Assembly: GCF_025962655.1 (NCBI RefSeq)
Contig: NZ_JAGFPE010000008.1
Span: forward strand, 205,192-269,191
From: Candidatus Symbiopectobacterium sp. NZEC151
GTDB taxonomy: Bacteria; Pseudomonadota; Gammaproteobacteria; Enterobacterales; Enterobacteriaceae
Direction of reading: 5' to 3'
Length of the DNA: 64,000 bases
Of the stretch, positions 1 through 7,291 are shown in pieces. Position 1 is the first letter of the stretch, and each line of letters opens with the position of its first letter. Position numbers and translations under genes: made by a program. A model generated the notes under the pieces. That model did not search any database. It was given only the letters and a program-made list of their open reading frames with translations, and was not told where the DNA came from.

Positions 1-2
1 CA

Positions 3-563
3 GCCCTGGTTTCACTGACAATGTTTTCATCTTCGGTCATGGTGTCATCGGCGATCGCCGCCCCTACCGCCACAACGCGCGTTTTACTCACCACGTCTGA
101 AGGCAACATTGAGTTAGCGCTGGATAACCAGAAAGCGCCGGTGTCAGTGAAAAATTTCGTCGAGTACGTTAACAGCGGCTTCTACAACGGCACCACCTTT
201 CACCGCGTGATCCCAGGCTTTATGGTTCAGGGCGGCGGCTTTGTGGATGAAATGAAGCAAAAAGCCACTAACCCGCCGATCAAAAACGAAGCGGACAACG
301 GTTTACGTAACGTGCGTGGCACCATTGCCATGGCGCGCACCGCTGAAAAAGACAGCGCTACCAGTCAGTTCTTTATTAACATCGCGGATAACGCGTTCCT
401 CGATCACGGTCAGCGCGATTTTGGCTATGCGGTATTTGGTAAAGTGGTGAAAGGGATGGATGTTGCCGACAAAATCTCTCAGGTACAAACCAGCAATGTC
501 GGCCCTTACCAGAATGTGCCAAGCAAACCGATCGTGATTAAATCGGCCAAAGTGCTGCCGTAA
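3..563 (+). CDS. ppiA: Peptidyl-prolyl cis-trans isomerase A, periplasmic cyclophilin (5' end probably off the window)
   Basis: Periplasmic cyclophilin that catalyses proline cis-trans isomerisation in exported proteins. The cyclophilin core is clear: [14 protein letters not shown] holds the catalytic Arg, then SATSQFFIN and [18 protein letters not shown], ending in SAKVLP as in E. coli PpiA. An ATG lies at 21, but the stretch after it ([14 protein letters not shown]) has no positive charge, while the frame stays open to the window edge. The signal peptide therefore probably starts upstream of position 1. A shortened copy of this gene lies at 2706-3003. An inverted-repeat terminator follows 28 bases after the stop. 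Confidence 0.9.
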   Translation, partial: ALVSLTMFSSSVMVSSAIAAPTATTRVLLTTSEGNIELALDNQKAPVSVKNFVEYVNSGFYNGTTFHRVIPGFMVQGGGFVDEMKQKATNPPIKNEADNGLRNVRGTIAMARTAEKDSATSQFFINIADNAFLDHGQRDFGYAVFGKVVKGMDVADKISQVQTSNVGPYQNVPSKPIVIKSAKVLP

Positions 564-590
564 ACGTTGCTGAGAATTTCTGGGTTATAT

Positions 591-617
591 ATCAAGGCCA
601 CATTGTGTGGCCTTGAT
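591..617 (+). terminator. Terminator-like perfect hairpin after ppiA
   Basis: A 12-bp perfect inverted repeat (591-602 with 606-617, loop TTG) lies 28 bases after the ppiA stop. There is no long T run. Near-identical hairpins occur at 2568-2596 and 4950-4978, so this is a recurrent element of the region. Confidence 0.6.
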
Positions 618-1215
618 GGTTTCTGGTGATATATACGGTGTGTTATTAATATGATGCTATGGTTGGTTATTATTGGTTTGGCTAATTATTCCCATGCTTT
701 TTTTCGTGTGGATTAGGAAAAATAGTACAGGGAGGATGAATGCATATTAATGGTGTTATTAAATAATAATCATGACGTTATGACTTATTTTATATAATGT
801 GTACAATTTAAAAATATCAGTTATGCTTAATCAAGATAATGACTCCTGAATCAATGCCCCACTATTGGTTGACTAATTATAATTAGTCTGCGATGTGGCT
901 ATTGTCTCTCTTTACCAAAAAAATCTTATTATTCGTCAGCTAATATTATTGCTTCATATGTTTTTGATGCTTTTTTTGGTGAGTGATTTTTGTATTATAA
1001 AATGGCTTTTCTGTATGTTGAGGTTCTATTAATTTCTTTAAATTAATGGGCGATAGCTCATTGGTTTTTTAAATAACGACAGGTTTTGTGTTTGGAATAT
1101 TATTGATGTCATTCATTTATGGAGCAGTAAAACAGGCCATAACGTATTGTTTTTTACCTATGGCTACACACTTATTCTCATTCCGCTATTTATCATGATG
1201 ACAATGGAGTAAGAA
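618..1215. other. AT-rich gene-free stretch
   Basis: About 600 bases with no credible coding frame, strongly AT-rich. The first part (about 620-690) is similar to 3009-3080, which marks it as part of the duplicated unit. The end supplies the ribosome binding site of the next gene (TGGAG, seven bases before its ATG). No clear regulator site was recognised. Confidence 0.6.
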
Positions 1216-1860
1216 ATGAAAAAATTCCTACTTCTGCTAAGTATGCTACTTGGTTGTGCTCAAGTAATGGCTGAAGCAGAAAATATCACTGTTGATCATA
1301 ATCCGCCGCAACCTCCTGTTGAAATTGTCCCAGCACATGGCTTTGTCAGTTCGCCAGCAAGTCGAGCCACCTTATGCCGTACGGCTATTCCAGCACCACA
1401 ACACAATACGGGTTGTGGTGCTGTTCAATGGGAGCCGCAATCGATTGAAGGACCACAAGGGTTTCCTAGCGGCGGTCCCCCTGATGGTCAAATCGCCAGC
1501 GGAGGAAACGCCAGATTTCCTGAGATGAATCAGCAAACAGCTACTCGCTGGGTACGCGTTCCGATGCAAGCGGGAAACAGGACATTTACCTGGACACTGA
1601 CGCAAACGCATATTACACGCGCCTGGCAGGTCTTTATCACACAGCAGAACTGGAACCCCAATGCACCTTTAACGCGTGCCAGTTTTAATCTGTCGCCTAT
1701 CTGCCAGCAAATATTCTCACCGCCCTATCCTCGGCCGCCAATGTCGTTCTCTATGAATTGTACCATACCGGCGCGTACCGGATATCAGGTACTGCTGGCG
1801 GTATGGACAGTGGGAGATACCCCAAATGCCTTCTATCAAGTGATTGATGCTCAGTTCTGA
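1216..1860 (+). CDS. Secreted AA10 (LPMO/chitin-binding CBP21-like) protein with N-terminal spacer
   Basis: A 214-residue protein with a signal peptide (MKK, Leu-rich core, likely cleavage after VMA at residue 19) and an AA10 domain from about residue 41. Family motifs resemble Serratia CBP21: HGFVSSPASR, EGPQGFPSGGPPDG, FTWTLTQTH, NWNPNAPLTRASF and AFYQVID. His41 and His132 match the two copper-binding histidines and Phe206 the axial aromatic. In active AA10 enzymes the first histidine is residue 1 after signal cleavage. Here about 21 residues (EAEN to VPA) would precede it, so oxidative activity needs a second processing step or is absent. An LLGC stretch is a poor lipobox alternative. The paralogue at 1920 follows after 59 bases, probably in one operon. 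Confidence 0.85.
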   Translation: MKKFLLLLSMLLGCAQVMAEAENITVDHNPPQPPVEIVPAHGFVSSPASRATLCRTAIPAPQHNTGCGAVQWEPQSIEGPQGFPSGGPPDGQIASGGNARFPEMNQQTATRWVRVPMQAGNRTFTWTLTQTHITRAWQVFITQQNWNPNAPLTRASFNLSPICQQIFSPPYPRPPMSFSMNCTIPARTGYQVLLAVWTVGDTPNAFYQVIDAQF

Positions 1861-1919
1861 TGGTTATCAGTCATGATGCTATAGGCTAAAAATGCTTACT
1901 ATATAATCTGGAGTAAGAA

Positions 1920-2549
1920 ATGAAACACATCGTCTTGCTGCTATTAACGCTGTTTACCAGTTCCTATGGGGTTGCTGAAGAGCTGGCCTTAGATTCACAG
2001 CCTGTGCTTCCAGAAAGCCCATACAGTGGATATATTTCATCACCCCCGAGCCGTGTGGTGTTGTGTACCGGCGACCTTGGTGGGATTAATAACGCAAACT
2101 GTGGACCGGCAAAGTTTCAATCTCAATATATTGAAGGGCCGAGAGGATTTCCGACAGAAGGTCCTCCGGACGGAAAAATTGCAAGCGCTGGAAATCCTGT
2201 GTTTTCTCAGTTGGATGCTCAAAGTGCTAATCGATGGTATAAATCACCGATGACAGCGGGGTACAATACGTTTACCTGGACGCTGAAAGCACCGTATAAC
2301 ACCTATAGTTGGCAATTCTTTATCACCAAACAGAACTGGAACCCTAATGCGCCGCTGACGCGTGCCAGTTTCGAGTTAGAACCCTTCTGTATCAACTATG
2401 TTCCGGTAGATTCAACCCCGTTGGAGAATATGAGTACCGACTGCGTGGTGCCACAGCGCACGGGTTATCAGGTCATATTGGGGGTATGGACAGTTTCTGA
2501 TAAAGCAGATGCTTTCTATCAGGTACTGGATGTGAATTTTGGTTCTTAA
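1920..2549 (+). CDS. Secreted AA10-like protein lacking both copper-ligand histidines
   Basis: A 209-residue paralogue of the upstream gene with a signal peptide (likely cut after GVA, residue 19) and the whole AA10 fold: SGYISSPPSR, EGPRGFPTEGPPDG, FTWTLKAPY, NWNPNAPLTRASF and AFYQVLDVNF. At the positions of the two brace histidines it has Ser36 and Tyr126, so it should not bind copper in the known way. A chitin- or glycan-binding role without catalysis is an inference. The coding sequence is intact with good Cys conservation, so this is a gene and not debris. The ribosome binding site is TGGAG. A 12-bp hairpin terminator follows at 2568. Confidence 0.82.
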   Translation: MKHIVLLLLTLFTSSYGVAEELALDSQPVLPESPYSGYISSPPSRVVLCTGDLGGINNANCGPAKFQSQYIEGPRGFPTEGPPDGKIASAGNPVFSQLDAQSANRWYKSPMTAGYNTFTWTLKAPYNTYSWQFFITKQNWNPNAPLTRASFELEPFCINYVPVDSTPLENMSTDCVVPQRTGYQVILGVWTVSDKADAFYQVLDVNFGS

Positions 2550-2567
2550 AATAGCGGTAACAGTAGA

Positions 2568-2596
2568 CATCAAGGCCACGCCATGTGGCCTTGATG
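2568..2596 (+). terminator. Terminator hairpin after the AA10 pair
   Basis: A perfect 12-bp stem (2568-2579 with 2585-2596) and loop GCCAT, followed by TTGTTT. The same hairpin and flank recur at 4950-4978, where it lies between the decayed AA10 copy and the pectate lyase, so it may serve both strands. Confidence 0.65.
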
Positions 2597-2597
2597 T

Positions 2598-2705
2598 TGT
2601 TTAGTGGTTAGTTACAGGACGTCGTTTTCAGCACCGCCAGACCTTTACCCTAACCCGCGAATTGGGCCAGCTTCGCTTTCACGCACTGGGCAGCGACGGG
2701 AAAGT
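2598..2705 (-). pseudogene. 3' fragment of pectate lyase gene (duplication debris)
   Basis: About 108 bases nearly identical to the end of the intact pectate lyase (4980-5112), including the codons for the terminal Ser-Cys-Asn and the stop. A 25-base internal stretch is missing. It ends at GAAAGTGCTGGT, where it runs into ppiA sequence. It has no promoter or start and cannot code for an enzyme. Confidence 0.8.
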
Positions 2706-3003
2706 GCTGGTGTCAGTGAAAAGTTTCATCGAGCACGTTAACAGCAGCTTCTATAATGGAACCTCCTTTCACCGCGTGATCCCTGACTTTATGGTTCAGG
2801 GCGGCGGCTTTGTGGATGAAATGAAGCAAAAAGCCACTAACCCGCCGATCAAAAACGAAGCAGACAATGGTTTACGTAACGTGCGTGGCACCATCGCCAT
2901 GGCGCGCACCGCTGAAAAAGACAGCGCCATCAATCAGTTCTTTATTAACGTCGCGGATAACGCACTCCTTGATCACGGTCAGCGCGATTTTGGCTATGTG
3001 GCA
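2706..3003 (+). pseudogene. Truncated second copy of ppiA
   Basis: Very similar to ppiA 131-440, covering VSVKNF through FGYA, but without signal peptide, start region and last 40 residues. The frame stays open from 2662 only because it is fused to antisense pectate lyase sequence. The bases after it (3009-3080) match the region after intact ppiA (620-690), so the 3' end was lost by an internal deletion. Confidence 0.85.
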
Positions 3004-3210
3004 TTGATGATTTTTGGCGAGATAAACAGTGTGTCATTAATGTGGTGCTAAGGTTGGTTATTATTGGGTTGGCTACGTTTTTAACTGAAAAATGCAGATG
3101 CTAAAAAATAAATGACAGGTAAATTAAAAAACAATTCCATGCTATTATCAATAGGTTTTTTTAAGGATGTCCTACGTCAGGATTTATTTAAAAATAAGAT
3201 GTGCGCAAGA

Positions 3211-3253
3211 ATGATATCGCCGACTGCTAATACATCACAGTCAGCGGTATCAT
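3211..3253 (-). terminator. Long imperfect hairpin downstream of the minus-strand AA10 gene
   Basis: A 16-bp stem (3211-3226 with 3238-3253) with two non-Watson-Crick positions lies 60 bases after the stop of the gene ending at 3315. There is no T run, so it is either a processing or protecting hairpin or a weak terminator. Confidence 0.45.
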
Positions 3254-3314
3254 ATAATTGTCTCATTTTGTATGTTATCTAACGTGAATATTTAAGATGT
3301 TATAACATATGTGA

Positions 3315-4091
3315 TTAAACAAAATTGAGGTCGAACGCTTGATAAAAGCCCATTGGCGTATCAGCCACGATCCATATCAGCAGAAGCACGTGGTGACCGG
3401 TTCTTTGAGGCAATTGTAAGCTATGGCTAACCCGTGGGGGCATTTGCGCCAATGTGAAATTCCAAAAAGGTGCCAATAGTGTAAAGTCATTGACTATCCC
3501 ATTTAAATTAAAGCTGCCACGATTCAGACGTTGTGACGGGTTCCAGTTCGGATAAGTCAGAAACCATCGATAACCACGAGTTCTATGCTGTGCGGTATAT
3601 ACCCAGTTTACATTGAAGGTTTGCCCACTTGTGACGGTGGTTCTAGGCCATGTTGTTCCGCGCGCCGCTTGCAACTCTGCATCCGTAAAATTCACAATAT
3701 CTCGATTCCCAGTGCGACCACCGCTGACGATAGAGCCATTTGCTGGAGGTGCCGCACTCGGGGTGTCGGTCAAAAAAGCATCACCAAATCCGAGGGGCTG
3801 AAATGGGCCACCGATGAAGTCTGGGAAATTTTTTCCCCCTTCCATTTCATTAGCTTCCCATGCACCAATCCATCCGCGAGAAGCAGCAAAGGCACTGCGC
3901 GACATAGGACTCGTCACCTGACCATGATAAAGATCGCCAAAGTAATATTTATCCTCAGGTACACAGCAGCAATTATCGTGTTCCGGTCTAGGTGGACAAG
4001 GTTTAGGTGGACAAGGCTCAGGGTGATACTCATTACAAGGATCGGGCTGGGGCTCATTACACTGCGGGTCGTAATTAGCAGGCTTAGTCAT
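3315..4091 (-). CDS. AA10-like protein with Pro/Cys-rich N-terminal extension and no signal peptide
   Basis: A 258-residue protein. The start at 4091 (MTKPANYD) is chosen because AGGG lies eight bases before it; the ATG at 4106 overlaps that ribosome binding site. Residues 1-50 are rich in Pro and Cys (DPCNEYHPEPCPPKPCPP, NCCC) with no hydrophobic segment. The AA10 domain runs from HGQVTSPMSR (His56) through AQHRTRGYRWF (His169) to DTPMGFYQAFDLNF (Phe249). All brace positions are present, but the first histidine is internal and no export signal is visible. It shares the TRGYR and RTGHH forms with the gene at 7292, so these two form a subgroup distinct from the 1216/1920 pair. Export route and activity are unknown. 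Confidence 0.82.
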   Translation of the reverse strand: MTKPANYDPQCNEPQPDPCNEYHPEPCPPKPCPPRPEHDNCCCVPEDKYYFGDLYHGQVTSPMSRSAFAASRGWIGAWEANEMEGGKNFPDFIGGPFQPLGFGDAFLTDTPSAAPPANGSIVSGGRTGNRDIVNFTDAELQAARGTTWPRTTVTSGQTFNVNWVYTAQHRTRGYRWFLTYPNWNPSQRLNRGSFNLNGIVNDFTLLAPFWNFTLAQMPPRVSHSLQLPQRTGHHVLLLIWIVADTPMGFYQAFDLNFV

Positions 4092-4705
4092 GACGAATAC
4101 CCTCATTATGAATAAATAATGACATCTGAAAATAGATTAGAAAAAATCTCTAATCATTCTTTTCTTTTGAAAAAATCAAAAGAAAAAGTATGTTGTAGAT
4201 TTTTTTCTGGTGAATAAATAAAAATGAAGTGAAAGGAGTAGATGCGTCATCATATAATCGTAACGCAATGCTAATAATTAGCTGGCTGATGATTAATATT
4301 ATCGTAAAGTCACAACGACAAAACACAATGATGATGTTAGTCGAATTATAAAAAAGAGTCATAATCTTTTTGTGATAACGACGTAAATATTTTAATAGTG
4401 GTGTCTATGTGTTAATAAATCATCATCATAATAAGTTGTTTTTAGAAGAAAATAATATTTAAATTTCGTTTTTTGTCATCAAAATCCTAAAGGCTCATAT
4501 GATAACCGATCAAAAAATATCATCAATAAAAACAATGGTGTATTGTATGTATAAAACGAAGCGATGAACAAAAATAAAACACTTAGCAACAAAAATAATC
4601 GAGGATTAATTATTATATTCTGTGCATGATTTTTCTTACATTTTGGATATGTATATTAAAAGTGACTTGCATTGATATGTTCTAATTTGAACCACGTTCA
4701 TCGTG
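4092..4705. other. AT-rich gene-free stretch upstream of the minus-strand AA10 gene
   Basis: About 600 very AT-rich bases. A 70-codon open frame on the minus strand (4150-4362) has no ribosome binding site and AT-driven composition, and is not taken as a gene. This stretch should hold the promoter of the gene starting at 4091. No operator was recognised. Confidence 0.5.
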
Positions 4706-4733
4706 AGCGGCTCAAGCAGTAGCGATACCGGCC
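4706..4733 (+). pseudogene. Short pectate lyase-like scrap in forward orientation
   Basis: Twenty-eight bases that would code SGSSSSDTG, the very conserved loop of PelB/PelC-type lyases, here on the plus strand, opposite to the intact gene. The match to 5450-5478 is about 90 percent by eye. It may be a remnant of another rearrangement or a lost second lyase. Confidence 0.45.
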
Positions 4734-4739
4734 AGGGTG

Positions 4740-4931
4740 TTTACGTGGACGCTGACGCAAACGCATATCACTCGCGCCAGAACCCTTCAGTGTGAACTCT
4801 ATTCCGGTAGAAAATACGAGTACCGACTGCGTGGTGCCACAGCGCACGGGTTATAAGGTCATATTGGGGGTATGGATAGTTTCTGATAAAGCAGACGCTA
4901 TCAGGTATTGGATGTGAATTTTGGTTCTTAA
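4740..4931 (+). pseudogene. Decayed AA10 gene copy
   Basis: Starts with sequence matching the 1216 gene (FTWTLTQTHITRA region, 1586-1624), then jumps to sequence matching the end of the 1920 gene (2376-2550), with small frame-breaking deletions. The stop, downstream flank and hairpin are kept. It is the second-copy partner of the AA10 genes in the tandem duplication. Confidence 0.8.
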
Positions 4932-4949
4932 AATAGCGATAACAGTAGA

Positions 4950-4978
4950 CATCAAGGCCACGCCATGTGGCCTTGATG
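4950..4978. terminator. Hairpin between decayed AA10 copy and pectate lyase
   Basis: Perfect 12-bp stem 4950-4961 with 4967-4978, loop GCCAT, identical to 2568-2596. It lies 12 bases beyond the pectate lyase stop and probably ends that minus-strand transcript. Confidence 0.65.
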
Positions 4979-4989
4979 TTGTTTGGTCG

Positions 4990-6114
4990 TTAGTTACAGG
5001 ACGCCGTTGTCAGCACCGCCAGACCTTTGCCCTGACCCGCGAATTGGGCCAGCTTCGCTTTCACGCACTGGGCACTGACCGGTGAATAGCTGTAAGGCAG
5101 CGACGGGAAAGTGCCGGTAGAGGTCCAATCCTCAGCGTTAACGTAAGCTTTGGAATCGCTGGTCCAGGTGATGTTATACGTGGCGTTTTGAGCAGCGCTG
5201 GTGACATTGTTATCACGCAGAACCCAGGTACCAAAGTTAGAGCCGTCATAGCGCGATGTCACGGGGTTAACGGCATTTTCGAACCAGTTGCGTTCGATCA
5301 GTGCCAGCCCTTTCTGGCGCACATTTATTCCTGAACTGGTAATACCGGAATAAAGGTTGTTATAGGCGTGCACTTGCCCCCCACGCTGTAATGGCAAGCG
5401 GGCGTTCACATCGCTGTAGACGTTGTGGTGGTATGTCAGGTTACGGCCCGTATCGCTGCTGCTCGAGCCGCTTAATCCCACTTTTTTGATACCGTGAATG
5501 TAGTTATAGGAAACCGTCACGTTGGTCGATGCTTTCTTGATATCGACTGCGGATTCAAACGTGGTATCGCCATCCGGTGTGCCGGGGCACTCATAGTTCT
5601 TGGCGTAGATCTCGTTATGGTCAACCCAGACGTTCGGCGTGTTATCAACGCGGATGGCATCGCCGTCACTTGCACCGCCCGGCATGTAGCCGAAACGCAT
5701 ATTACGAATCACTACATCGGAAGATTTCACTAACCAGATACCAAAATTGGCCGAGGAGCCATTGGTGCCGAGGATCGTTATCCCTTTGGTGAACTCCTTG
5801 ATTTCAACCCCACGCGCGGGTTTGCTCCATTGGCTACAAACATCGGCAGCGGCGGCGTTGATCAGTTTATCTTCGTTGCCGTCATAGGTAATGACCAGCG
5901 GATACGCGCCGGTTTTCACTTTTTTGCCGCTGCTGTCCACGCGGGCAGCTTCGATGATATCAATAATATCCTGCATGGAATGGGCGGTTTTTTTGACGGC
6001 ACCAGAGATATCGCCACCGTCGGTAGTCGCATAGCCGCCGGTATTCGCGGCAAACGCGCCTTGTACGGTTAACGTCAGCAGCCCTGCGGTCAGTGAAAGT
6101 AAAACGTGTTTCAT
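4990..6114 (-). CDS. Secreted pectate lyase, PL1 family, PelB/PelC type
   Basis: Cleaves polygalacturonate in plant cell walls by calcium-dependent beta-elimination. The start at 6114 (MKHVLLSL) is preferred over 6123 because AGGAG lies nine bases before it; this gives 374 residues and a 22-residue signal peptide ending in GAFA, as in Dickeya PelC. The family marks are NVWVDHNEIYA, FESAVDIKK (calcium ligands), SGSSSSDTGRN and ARLPLQRGG, which holds the catalytic Arg. The mature protein starts ANTGGYATT and ends in Cys-Asn. It would leave by Sec and then the Out type II system, from family knowledge. A KdgR-like box lies 87 bases upstream. PelB and PelC cannot be told apart here, so no symbol is given. 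Confidence 0.93.
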   Translation of the reverse strand: MKHVLLSLTAGLLTLTVQGAFAANTGGYATTDGGDISGAVKKTAHSMQDIIDIIEAARVDSSGKKVKTGAYPLVITYDGNEDKLINAAAADVCSQWSKPARGVEIKEFTKGITILGTNGSSANFGIWLVKSSDVVIRNMRFGYMPGGASDGDAIRVDNTPNVWVDHNEIYAKNYECPGTPDGDTTFESAVDIKKASTNVTVSYNYIHGIKKVGLSGSSSSDTGRNLTYHHNVYSDVNARLPLQRGGQVHAYNNLYSGITSSGINVRQKGLALIERNWFENAVNPVTSRYDGSNFGTWVLRDNNVTSAAQNATYNITWTSDSKAYVNAEDWTSTGTFPSLPYSYSPVSAQCVKAKLAQFAGQGKGLAVLTTASCN

Positions 6115-6200
6115 TCCTGTCATCTCCTGAGGGAGTTATGGTTTTGCGCCGGCATACGGTTTGCTATGCCGATGGTAGGGGTTATTCTTGTTTCAATAAA

Positions 6201-6219
6201 AATGAAAAGCGCTTTTACT
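6201..6219 (-). promoter_or_regulatory. Candidate KdgR box of the pectate lyase gene
   Basis: AATGAAAAGCGCTTTTACT matches about 15 of 19 positions of the known KdgR consensus (AATRAAAYRNYRTTTYATT) and lies 87 bases before the lyase start. KdgR represses pectinase genes until 2-keto-3-deoxygluconate accumulates. Binding is inferred. Confidence 0.55.
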
Positions 6220-7291
6220 GTGTTGCGGTGTCATTTAAGCAAAAAATGTGAAAAAAACAAATAAAAGGTAATTATTGAGGGTGGAATGATTGATTATTAT
6301 TTTAATTGTTTTTACGGGGTGTTTCTATTTCCATGAAACATAAAAAGTTATTATGATTCATGGTGTTGTTTTTTCTTATGACGTGTTGGTTTTCTGGCAA
6401 AATGGCAATGGTTTTTTTAATTCGACGATTGGTGTGATGCTCGACTGGTTTTTATCAGTATCTCTGCGATTTTAATTCTAAAAATTTAATGTGTGTCACA
6501 CTTTAATGTACGTTAATGGATGTTATGAATAGAGGTATAGAACATTAATAATTAGCGCGATCATTAACTATATTGTTAAGTGATCTTTGGTTAAAAAATC
6601 CATTTTTAAATTTAATTATTAACCAACTGTTTTCTTTGGGGATAAAAATCGCATGTTATTTTTTTAAATAAATTATTTCTCTTTAAGATTTTGCTGACAG
6701 GGAATTAGTTACTTTTTCCATCCATATAAAACAATTGCTTATGGGTGATTTCATGGTTTGGATTATTGTATTCATTCTCAGACTTACAATGCCAAAAAGA
6801 AAAGTGATTTTTTTAAAGAAAATGAGCTAATATCATTATTGTGCTTTTCTTCTAATTTTTATTAAAGATACTAATCGTTAGGCAGTCAATCATTATCAAC
6901 GCCTAGCGTTTGTGTAATGGGTACTTGTCTGAACACTTGTCCCGCTTTGCGTTTTTAACCCCACCAGAGTGAATTTATTAACCTTTTTTATACTTTCTGT
7001 GTAACCATTTTTCTGTAGGAAAAAGGAGGTCTTATTGATTGTGTTATCTATTTTCCATGAAGGTTAATTCTTAACTGAATGATTTGATCTCGAATTATAT
7101 TTGAGAGGCGCGCTTTTGTTCTTTTCGCCCTGCTCTCAGTATGCTTTCGAGTTTTCTATTTTATTTATTTGGTTTGAATTTAACTGAGTAATGATACGAA
7201 TAAAACACATGCATCGCTATGGTCAACTATAGCGTTGAGCGAATTTTATTTGTCAATATATCGTTATTTTATAAATAATGAGAGGTGAATA
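6220..7291. other. AT-rich gene-free stretch of about 1.1 kb
   Basis: No credible protein gene. It should hold the promoters of the divergent pectate lyase and AA10 genes. A perfect AAGGAGGT (7023-7030) precedes a 10-codon TTG-started frame (7035-7067). Inverted repeats lie at 7088-7106 and 7215-7234. The composition fits horizontally acquired, H-NS-bound DNA, which is an inference. Confidence 0.5.

Noticed and set aside
2662..3051. A 129-codon cyclophilin-like frame
   Set aside because: It is a fusion of antisense pectate lyase sequence and an internal ppiA piece, without signal peptide or the last strand of the fold; called as duplication debris.
4150..4362. A 70-codon hydrophobic frame on the minus strand
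   Set aside because: AT-rich composition, no ribosome binding site and no similarity recognised.
6491..6501. GTGTGTCACAC upstream of the pectate lyase as a CRP site
   Set aside because: The half-sites are too close; CRP needs TGTGA-N6-TCACA.
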